Assembly: GCF_015356825.1 (NCBI RefSeq)
Contig: NZ_JAACYW010000012.1
Span: 19,682-83,681 of the forward strand
From: Catenulispora rubra
GTDB taxonomy: Bacteria > Actinomycetota > Actinomycetes > Streptomycetales > Catenulisporaceae
Direction: 5' to 3'
Length of the DNA: 64,000 bases
The notes below the pieces were generated by a model, which was not told where the DNA came from, did not search any database, and was given only the letters and a program-made list of their open reading frames with translations. Positions 57,881 to 64,000 of the stretch are shown one piece after another. Each line of letters starts with the position of its first letter. The first letter of the stretch is position 1. The translations under genes were made by a program, and so were the position numbers.

Positions 57881-59151
57881 CGCGCGGCCTCCGCTCGGGC
57901 GTCGGTGATGTGGCCGGCGATCGCCGAAGCCGCGACCGTGGCCGGGGAGGCCATGTAGATCTCGGCTTCCGGCGACCCCATCCGGCCGGTGAAATTGCGC
58001 GTCGAGGACGTCAGGCACACCTCGCCGGGCCCGACGACCCCCATGTGGTAGCCGAAGCACGCGCCGCACGTAGCGTTCGTGACCACGCCGCCGGCGTCGG
58101 CGATGTCTTGGAGGTAGCCCAGCCGCATCGCGTCGCGGTAGACCTGCTGGCTGGCCGGCGTGACGATCAGCCGCACCCCTCGCGCCACCTGCTTGCCGCG
58201 CAGCACCTCGGCGGCGATCCGCAGGTCGTCGAGCTGGCCGTTGGCACACGAGCCGATGAACGCCTGGTCGATCCTGCGCGGCTCGATGTCGGTGACCGGC
58301 AAGCCGTTGCACGACACGGTCCCGGGGCGCGCGACGTACGGCACCAGGCCGGACAGGTCGATCTCGCGCACGTCGGCGTAGGCCGCGTCCGGGTCGGCCT
58401 CGGCGGCTTCGAACCCTGCGATACCGAGCGCTTCGAAGTGCGCCGCGAGCACGTCGTCGAAGGCGAAAGTCGAGAAGTCAGCGGAGATTTCGGCTCCCTG
58501 TGTAGCTATGGTGCGCCGATCGTGCAGCGGGATTGACGCCAGGCCGGGGCCGCCATATTCGAGGTTGAGGTTCGTGGCGTCGCCGTATTCGTTGGCGATG
58601 TGCAGGAAGACGTCCTTGCCGCTGACCCCCGGCGGCAACTCCCCCACGAACTCGTAGCGGATCGTCGGCGAGACCTGGAACCACGTGCGTCCGGTGCACA
58701 GGATCGAGTAGACCTCCGCCGGGCCCAGCCCGCGCGCCGCGGTGTTGTACGCCCCGCCGGCGCAGGTGTGGCTGTCGGTGCAGGCCAGCACCTCGCCGGG
58801 GCGGGCCAGGCCGTTCTCGGCGATGACCTGGTGGCAGATGCCGTGCCGGCCGACGTCGTAGAACCGTTCGATGCCGAAGTCGGCGGCGAATTTGCGGGCG
58901 TTCGGCCCGCCGGCCGCGTCCTTGATCGTCGGTGCCGGCACGGCGTGGTCCATGACGATCGCGACCTTGTCCGGGTCGGCGATCCGCAGCGGCGGCAGCC
59001 ACATCGTGGCGAACTGGAGGTCGATCAGGACCGTCATGTCGACGTCCACGGTCACGGTGTCGCCGACGGCCACCGAGGCCAGGCCGGCTTTGCGAGCGAG
59101 GATGCGCTCGATCATCGTCATGCCCACAGTCGTCATGCCCATGTCAGGCAT
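57877..59151 (-). CDS. aconitase-family large subunit (LeuC-like [4Fe-4S] hydro-lyase)
   Basis: 424 residues from ATG 59151, one base after the PEP-mutase-family stop. Cluster ligands are in CTDSHTC, GSCANG and [19 protein letters not shown] and the N-terminal [13 protein letters not shown] are typical of the LeuC/homoaconitase/dimethylmaleate hydratase group. Together with the small subunit it would hydrate or dehydrate a C5-C7 di- or tricarboxylate. Gene context argues against leucine biosynthesis. Confidence 0.88.
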   Translation of the reverse strand: MPDMGMTTVGMTMIERILARKAGLASVAVGDTVTVDVDMTVLIDLQFATMWLPPLRIADPDKVAIVMDHAVPAPTIKDAAGGPNARKFAADFGIERFYDVGRHGICHQVIAENGLARPGEVLACTDSHTCAGGAYNTAARGLGPAEVYSILCTGRTWFQVSPTIRYEFVGELPPGVSGKDVFLHIANEYGDATNLNLEYGGPGLASIPLHDRRTIATQGAEISADFSTFAFDDVLAAHFEALGIAGFEAAEADPDAAYADVREIDLSGLVPYVARPGTVSCNGLPVTDIEPRRIDQAFIGSCANGQLDDLRIAAEVLRGKQVARGVRLIVTPASQQVYRDAMRLGYLQDIADAGGVVTNATCGACFGYHMGVVGPGEVCLTSSTRNFTGRMGSPEAEIYMASPATVAASAIAGHITDARAEAAR

Positions 59152-59152
59152 A

Positions 59153-60037
59153 TCAGGCTCCTTGTTCAGTCGGCGCGGCCCGGTACTTCTCACCGAGCTC
59201 GAACCACTCGGCCATGCCGACGAGGTTGAAGAACTCCTCGGGCCTGGTCGGCACGAACTCGTCGGGCTTGATCCCGCGCAGCTGGCACAGCGCGGTCAGC
59301 GCACCGAGCGCGCTATGTGCCAGGACGGCGGAGGGGTGGATCGCGACGGCGAAGCCGAGCTGCTGAAGGCGCTCGGCCGACTGCTCCGGCGTGAGGCCGC
59401 CGATGACGAGGTTGAGCAGCAACGGCGCGCGCACCTCGGCGGCGATCCGCTCGATCTCCTCAGTGCTCTGCGGTGCCTCGACGAACAGGATGTCCGCACC
59501 TTCGGCGGCGTAGCGGTTGGCGCGCGCGATCGCCTCGTCGATCCCCAGCGGTCCGCGGACGTCGGTGCGGGCGATGACCAGCATCGCGTCGTCGCTGCGC
59601 GCCTCCAGGGCGGCGCCGAGCGTGCGAGCGAAGTCGTCGGCGCCGACCAGCTCCTTGTCGGGCAGGTGGCCGCACTTCTTCGGGAACGCCTGGTCCTCCA
59701 GCTGGATCGCGGCGACCCCGGCGTCCTCGTACTCGCGCACGGTCCGGATCACGTTGATCGGCGCGCCGTAGCCGGTGTCGGCGTCGGCCAGCAGCGGCAC
59801 GTCCCCGAGCGCCCGCACCGCCATCCGGGCGCGTTCGACCATCTCGGTCTGGGTGACCAGGCCGATGTCGGGCAGCCCGAATCCGGAGGCTGCGACGCCG
59901 GCGCCAGTGAGGTAGGCCGCGACGTGGCCGGTACGCCGGGCCAATTGGGCGCTGATGCCGTCGTAGACGCCCGGGGCGACGATGAGCTGCCGGGCAGCGA
60001 GCAGTTCGCGCAGGCGGGCGCGTGCGGGTGTGGTCAT
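59153..60037 (-). CDS. isocitrate lyase/PEP mutase family lyase
   Basis: 294 residues from ATG 60037. Metal site DADTGYG (85-91) and catalytic loop KKCGH (120-124) mark a C-C lyase such as 2-methylisocitrate lyase, oxaloacetase-like or 2,3-dimethylmalate lyase, rather than a mutase. It would cleave the hydroxy-acid made by the aconitase-type pair into pyruvate (or glyoxylate) and a second acid. Near-contiguous with its neighbours in one operon. Confidence 0.88.
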   Translation of the reverse strand: MTTPARARLRELLAARQLIVAPGVYDGISAQLARRTGHVAAYLTGAGVAASGFGLPDIGLVTQTEMVERARMAVRALGDVPLLADADTGYGAPINVIRTVREYEDAGVAAIQLEDQAFPKKCGHLPDKELVGADDFARTLGAALEARSDDAMLVIARTDVRGPLGIDEAIARANRYAAEGADILFVEAPQSTEEIERIAAEVRAPLLLNLVIGGLTPEQSAERLQQLGFAVAIHPSAVLAHSALGALTALCQLRGIKPDEFVPTRPEEFFNLVGMAEWFELGEKYRAAPTEQGA

Positions 60038-60083
60038 GAGTCCTCCGGGGTGAGCGCTGCTGGGGGCTGCGGGGCAAGCGTCA

Positions 60084-61517
60084 TCAGTCCAGCGCCCTTC
60101 CGACCGGCGGGGCCAGCAACGCCACGAGCGGCGCGATCGAGGGCGCCTCGGCGAGGCCTTGGACGGCCTCGACGATCGCGCCGGCCCGCTCGGGTGCCAT
60201 GACCCGGTCGGTCAGCCTGCGGAACTTCGCGACCACCTCGTCGTTCGTGATCGGGTCGGCGGGGCTGCCGTGCGGGGAGATCACGCGCTCGGTGTCGGTG
60301 GATCCGTCGGCGAACGTCAGCGTGACGTGGGTCTGGAACCGCTCGGTCAGAGGCAGCTCGTCGATCGACCGGTCGAGCGTGACGTGCGTGCGCTCCAGCA
60401 GCCGCCAGACGTCGTCGGCGTCGAGCCGGGCCGCGGTGAACTGCTCGGGCAGCGCGGTGCCGTCGAGGAGGGTGACGGCGGTGGCGTAGCCGATGTTCAT
60501 CTGGCCGCCGATCGCCTCCAGCGGGCGCTGCGGCGGCCACCAGCCGTGGTGGTAGATCACGTCGCCGACGCGGATGTCGATGCGCTCGATGCGCTCGGTG
60601 CGTTCCACGGCACCTCCGGCAAGCCTGCCCCGCAGCGCCTGCGCGGCCTGGACAGCGCCGTGCAGACCGCCCATGACGGCCCAGGACTTCACCATCGCCA
60701 GCGTGGTCTCCCAGCTCTCTCCCAGACCCCTGACGATCGCCTCGGGATCCGTCGGGTGGCCTTCGCCGTAGACCGCGACGTAGCCGCCGTATTCGCGTTC
60801 GTAGACCTGGTCGATGCCGGTGTAGCCGGCGGCCGCCAGGGCCGCGGAGTAGAAGCCGTTGCGGGCTGCGAAGCCGTGCTGCATCCGCTTGCCCATCGCC
60901 TCATACTGCGCCGACATCAAGCCCGCCGACTGCGTCGCGGCGAACCCGAGGGCGTCCTCGGTCTGCGCCGGGTCCAGGCCGCGCAGTTTCGCGCACGCCG
61001 CGGCGGCCGAGGAGGCGCCGAAGACCGGCCCGGAGTGCCAGCCGCGCGAGAGCATCGCGGTGCCTCCGATCGAGTAGCCGATCCGCGGACCCACTTCGAA
61101 CCCGACCAGCGCGGCCAGCAGCAGCTCGCGGCCGCTGACGTCGCGGCCGGTGTGGCCGGCCGTCGCGAGCAGCGAGGGCAGCAGCAGAGAGGCGCTGTGC
61201 AGCGGCGCGAGCGGATGGAAGTCGTCCAGCTCGAAGCCCTGGATGTAGGTGCTGTTGAGCAGCGCGGCGCCGACCGGCGTGCTGGTGCGGCCGGTGCCGA
61301 TGACGACCGCGTCGCCGCCGCCCTCGATGCCGAGCACCGCCTCGGTCGCCAGGCGCGACCAGGGCAGCTGCGCGCCGACCAGGGCGCAGCCGAGGCCGTC
61401 GAGGAGCAGGTGCGCAGCCCGGGTGCGGACCTCGGCGGGGACGTCGTCCCAGGTGACGTCGTGGATCCAGGTGACGAGGCGGCCGGTGACGCCTTCGGGG
61501 TTGGACGGTGCGCTCAT
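60084..61517 (-). CDS. MmgE/PrpD family protein
   Basis: 477 residues from ATG 61517. MmgE/PrpD all-helical domain (ARAAHLLLDGLGCALVGAQ, GTGRTSTPVGAALLNSTYIQGFELDDFHPLAPLHSASLLLPSLLA, QYEAMGKRMQHGFAARNGFYSAALAAAGYTG). Family members are 2-methylcitrate, cis-aconitate or itaconate-type dehydratases/isomerases. First gene of the leftward operon, divergent from the IclR regulator across a 68-bp gap that contains a palindromic operator. Confidence 0.9.
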   Translation of the reverse strand: MSAPSNPEGVTGRLVTWIHDVTWDDVPAEVRTRAAHLLLDGLGCALVGAQLPWSRLATEAVLGIEGGGDAVVIGTGRTSTPVGAALLNSTYIQGFELDDFHPLAPLHSASLLLPSLLATAGHTGRDVSGRELLLAALVGFEVGPRIGYSIGGTAMLSRGWHSGPVFGASSAAAACAKLRGLDPAQTEDALGFAATQSAGLMSAQYEAMGKRMQHGFAARNGFYSAALAAAGYTGIDQVYEREYGGYVAVYGEGHPTDPEAIVRGLGESWETTLAMVKSWAVMGGLHGAVQAAQALRGRLAGGAVERTERIERIDIRVGDVIYHHGWWPPQRPLEAIGGQMNIGYATAVTLLDGTALPEQFTAARLDADDVWRLLERTHVTLDRSIDELPLTERFQTHVTLTFADGSTDTERVISPHGSPADPITNDEVVAKFRRLTDRVMAPERAGAIVEAVQGLAEAPSIAPLVALLAPPVGRALD

Positions 61518-61557
61518 GCCGTCATTGCCGCACGCTCGCCGCGACCGCCACTACTTA

Positions 61558-61576
61558 ACTTGCACAATATGCAAGT
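61558..61576. promoter_or_regulatory. IclR operator, perfect palindrome
   Basis: ACTTGCA-caata-TGCAAGT, two perfect 7-bp arms, in the 68-bp gap between the PrpD operon (leftward from 61517) and the IclR gene (61586). It ends nine bases before the IclR start codon. It is the obvious binding site for that regulator. Confidence 0.75.
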
Positions 61577-61585
61577 ATTGGCCGG

Positions 61586-62371
61586 GTGAGCACGGCGCTA
61601 CGCGGGCTTCAGCTGCTGGAGGCGCTGGCCGGAATGCGCCAGCCGGCGTCGCTGCGCGCGGTCGCCGAGCGCGTCGGGCTGTCGGAGTCGCAGACCTTCC
61701 GCGTCCTGCGGGAGTTGGAGCGCGGCGGCTACCTCGATCACCTGGGACGCAGCGGCTACCGCCTGGCCGGGCGATCGGTCGCGCTGGCCACGCTGATCGG
61801 CCCGCGTCCGGCGATGCTGCGCGCGATCCAGCCGGTCATCACACGGCTGGCGCATCTCACCGGCGAGGCGGTCGTGCTGCACCTGCGCTCGGGGGCGACG
61901 CGCGTGTTGGTGCTCGGTGTGCCGGCGCCTTCGGGGCCGATCCTGGACCCGGCGGGGCTGCTCGGCGAGCGGTCGCCGTTGGCGGTCGGGGCCAGCGGAC
62001 GGATCATCCTGGCGTATCTGCCCGAGGCGGAGTCGGCGGCGATGGACCTCGGCGGGCTGGATCGCAGGCAGCTGGCGGCGATTCGCGATCGTGGGTACGA
62101 GGCGTCGTTCGGTGAGAACCATCCCGGCGTCAACGGTGTGTCGGCGCCGTTGTTGGCCTATCGGGAGGACGCGGGCTCCGCGGATCCGGCGGGCTCTGTC
62201 GGAGTGGCTCTTGGTTCCATCACGATCGCCGGGCCCGCCGAACGGCTTTCAGAGGCCGACTTCCCCCGCCTGGTGCCGATGGTGCTGGCTGCGTGCCGCG
62301 ACCTCGGGCCCCGGCTGGCGTCGATCCTCGGGCCGGACCCCGGCGAGACGGTCCGGGCGCTGGACTTGTAA
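61586..62371 (+). CDS. IclR-family transcriptional regulator
   Basis: 261 residues from GTG 61586. Winged helix (GLQLLEALAGMRQPASLRAVAERVGLSESQTFRVLRELERGGYL) and IclR effector domain (LTGEAVVLHLRSGATRVLVLGVP, LAVGASGRIILAYLPE, VNGVSAPLLAY). Divergent from the PrpD/PEP-mutase/aconitase operon, which it very probably controls through the ACTTGCA palindrome. Confidence 0.92.
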   Translation: MSTALRGLQLLEALAGMRQPASLRAVAERVGLSESQTFRVLRELERGGYLDHLGRSGYRLAGRSVALATLIGPRPAMLRAIQPVITRLAHLTGEAVVLHLRSGATRVLVLGVPAPSGPILDPAGLLGERSPLAVGASGRIILAYLPEAESAAMDLGGLDRRQLAAIRDRGYEASFGENHPGVNGVSAPLLAYREDAGSADPAGSVGVALGSITIAGPAERLSEADFPRLVPMVLAACRDLGPRLASILGPDPGETVRALDL

Positions 62372-62391
62372 GGGGCTATAGGGTCTTTCGC

Positions 62392-63171
62392 ATGACACAG
62401 CGAAGCACTGACGGCAGCGCCGGCGACGCCGACTACGGCACGATCGGCACCGGCTATTCCGCTTACCGGCAGCCGGAACCGCGTATCGGTGCCCTGATAG
62501 AGCAGGCTCTGGCCGGGGCACGGACGGTGCTGAACGTCGGGGCCGGGGCGGGCTCGTACGAGTCGGCGGCGTTCGACGTGACCGCGGTCGAGCCCTCGGC
62601 GTCGATGCGTGCGCAGCGGCCCGCGCATCTGCCGGTCGCGATCGACGCCGTCGCGGAGAACCTGCCGTTCCCCGACGACGCCTTCGACGGCGCCATGACC
62701 ACGTTCAGCGTGCACCAGTGGAGCGACCTGAAGGCGGGGCTGCGCGAGCTGCGCCGGGTCGCCCGCGGGCCGGTCGTGGTCCTGACGTGCGATCCGGATC
62801 TGGTGCGCGACTTCTGGCTGTACGAGTACGCGCCGCTGGTCCTGGACACCGAGGCGCGGCGCTACCCGGCCATCGGCGACATCACCGCGGCGCTGGGCGG
62901 ACGCAGCGAGGTGACGCCGGTGCCGATCCCGGTGGACTGCACCGACGGGTTCAACGAGGCGTACTACGGCCGGCCGGAGCGCCTGCTGGACCCGGCGGCG
63001 CGGCAGTCGTGCTCGGCGTGGAGCTTCGTCGACGCGGCGACCGGCGAGCAGTACACCGAGCACCTGCGGCGGGACCTGGAATCAGGGGCCTGGGACGCGC
63101 GGTTCGGGGAGCTTCGGACGCAGCCGTTCTTGAACGGGTCGTTGGTTCTGGTGCGGGCGGACGTTCAGTAG
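62392..63171 (+). CDS. class I SAM-dependent methyltransferase
   Basis: 259 residues from ATG 62392. Motif I is VLNVGAGAGSYE (about 46-57), followed by VTAVEPSASM and FPDDAFDGAMTTFSVHQWSD, a Methyltransf_11-type fold. Small-molecule target unknown. It follows the IclR gene by 20 bp but is probably independent of it. A hexamer GGTTCT repeat follows its stop. Confidence 0.85.
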   Translation: MTQRSTDGSAGDADYGTIGTGYSAYRQPEPRIGALIEQALAGARTVLNVGAGAGSYESAAFDVTAVEPSASMRAQRPAHLPVAIDAVAENLPFPDDAFDGAMTTFSVHQWSDLKAGLRELRRVARGPVVVLTCDPDLVRDFWLYEYAPLVLDTEARRYPAIGDITAALGGRSEVTPVPIPVDCTDGFNEAYYGRPERLLDPAARQSCSAWSFVDAATGEQYTEHLRRDLESGAWDARFGELRTQPFLNGSLVLVRADVQ

Positions 63172-63172
63172 G

Positions 63173-63206
63173 TTCTGGTTCTGGTTCTGGTTCTGGTTCG
63201 GGTTCG
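63173..63206. repeat. GGTTCT hexamer tandem repeat
   Basis: About six GGTTCT/GGTTCG units fill the gap between the convergent methyltransferase and XRE genes. A slippage-prone simple repeat with no dyad symmetry. Confidence 0.75.
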
Positions 63207-63212
63207 TCCCGC

Positions 63213-63767
63213 TCAGCGAACGGTGCGTTCGTAGTGGGCTCGCGCGTCCGCGGTCTTGAGCGTGCCGTAGACGCGCAGCACTTCGGCGAGCGCCGGGTAG
63301 TCGGCGTCCAGCGCCTTCGCCGCGCCGTCCAGTTCAGCCGCCGAGGCCACGGCGCGGAGCACGCCCTGCACGGCCGCGACGGGATCGCCGCCCGCGCTCT
63401 CGCCGCCCACCGGCGTCGACCCCGACCCCGCGTGGTTGATGGCCACGGTGCTGCTGTTGGTGGGCGCCTCGTGCACCAGGCGGGCCAGTTCTTCGGCGCG
63501 CGCCGCCGGCGGCAGGACGACGAACGCCGGATCGCCGGCCATCTGCTCGACGACGGCCAGCCGGGCCAGGACCGCCGGGTTGCTGATCTTGGCCCGGACG
63601 CCGCTCATCAGCTGGGAGATCATCGGCGCGGACAGGCCGAGGACGTCCGCCAGCTGGGCCTGGGACAGGGTCAGACGGTCCAGGAGCCGGCGGAAGCGGT
63701 CGCCGAGCGGTTCGCCGTACCACTCGGTCTGTAATGCGCGGTTGCGCATGACTACATCGTCGCTCAC
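63213..63767 (-). CDS. XRE-family DNA-binding protein
   Basis: 184 residues from GTG 63767 (ATG 63749 possible). HTH at about 22-65 (DRFRRLLDRLTLSQAQLADVLGLSAPMISQLMSGVRAKISNPAVLARLAVVEQM), then a helical C-terminal domain with no assigned family (AAELDGAAKALDADYPALAEVLRVYGTLKTADARAHYERTV). Upstream TTGCA-type sites (63827-63929) suggest autoregulation. Confidence 0.85.
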   Translation of the reverse strand: MSDDVVMRNRALQTEWYGEPLGDRFRRLLDRLTLSQAQLADVLGLSAPMISQLMSGVRAKISNPAVLARLAVVEQMAGDPAFVVLPPAARAEELARLVHEAPTNSSTVAINHAGSGSTPVGGESAGGDPVAAVQGVLRAVASAAELDGAAKALDADYPALAEVLRVYGTLKTADARAHYERTVR

Positions 63768-64000
63768 GGCGTCTCCTCCCGTTCGGCCGCGGTCCCTCTT
63801 GACGGCTGGCCCGCACTCGCGATAATTTGCAGGTGCAATCGCTGCTAATCACTTGCAACGCCAGCTGTGCCCCGAGTTTCGCAGGTTACTGCACTCCCTC
63901 GATTCTCGCATGCACATCCTGGATTGCAAACGCATCAGCGCTGGGACTGGGGAGAGGCCAGGCGCGGACGCGGGACAGTCGTGCCGCCCGGGGGGCGGTG
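63768..64000. promoter_or_regulatory. right edge: upstream region with TTGCA sites
   Basis: TTGCA-GG-TGCAA is a palindrome at 63827-63838, and TTGCAA recurs at 63853-63858 and 63924-63929. They lie upstream of the leftward XRE gene. No further gene is visible before the window end. Confidence 0.4.

Noticed and set aside
57311..59151. Leucine biosynthesis leuCD
   Set aside because: The small-subunit loop reads SSRPVA instead of SSREHA, and the operon encodes a C-C lyase and PrpD, not leucine enzymes.

Overview
High-GC actinobacterial chromosome, probably Streptomycetales or Catenulisporales. The signs are GTG starts, ATGA/GTGA gene overlaps, a SigE-type ECF factor, XRE/DUF5753, DUF397 and DUF6879 genes, a SCO-type Van cluster and CynX/FadR pairs. 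No rRNA, tRNA, CRISPR array or transposase was seen.

Region by region. 130-6297: a divergent catabolic block (RidA, IclR, KDG-type kinase, fold-III PLP deaminase, N-acyl-D-amino-acid deacylase, KDPG aldolase) that reads as a route from an N-acylated D-amino (sugar) acid, perhaps N-acetylglucosaminate, to pyruvate and glyceraldehyde-3-phosphate. 6646-9608: a hypothetical protein and a large lipoprotein. 9747-11797: a five-gene XRE/DUF5753-DUF6879 accessory cluster with one operator in front of each transcription unit. 11957-20861: housekeeping and regulatory genes (fumarase, MFS/GntR, DUF1707, YbjQ, epimerase, ECF sigma and partner). 20858-28650: a DUF255 thioredoxin protein followed by an accessory island (Fic, a nucleotidyltransferase-like protein, two conserved small/medium proteins, a DUF4143 ATPase) built between three direct repeats of the DUF255 5' end. 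28973-35231: regulator/enzyme pairs with clear palindromic operators, an alcohol dehydrogenase and an alpha-galactosidase. 35241-37271: a head-to-head junction of a 5'-trimmed ABC permease and a 5'-truncated peptidase. 37429-41752: EF-hand, STAND ATPase, DUF397, small secreted peptide, double-HTH regulator. 41872-57314: cell-wall and regulator genes that include a complete glycopeptide-resistance system (VanR/VanS-like, VanX, VanA, VanH, MurF, FemX/VanK-like) plus a distant D,D-carboxypeptidase. 56643-62371: an aconitase-family/PEP-mutase-family/PrpD operon with a divergent IclR regulator. 62392-63767: methyltransferase and XRE regulator.

Main finding: four loci (41808, 49248, 53921, 56589) carry the same pair of 11-bp direct half-sites, the layout expected for an OmpR/PhoB-type response regulator. 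At three of them (D,D-carboxypeptidase, vanH, femX) the half-sites sit exactly 3 nt before a conserved -10-like heptamer, which lies 33-34 nt before the start codon, and TTGACTG occurs 5-6 nt before the start. The fourth lies in front of the vanR-like gene. I read this as the operator of a Van regulon that includes a carboxypeptidase 7 kb away from the rest.
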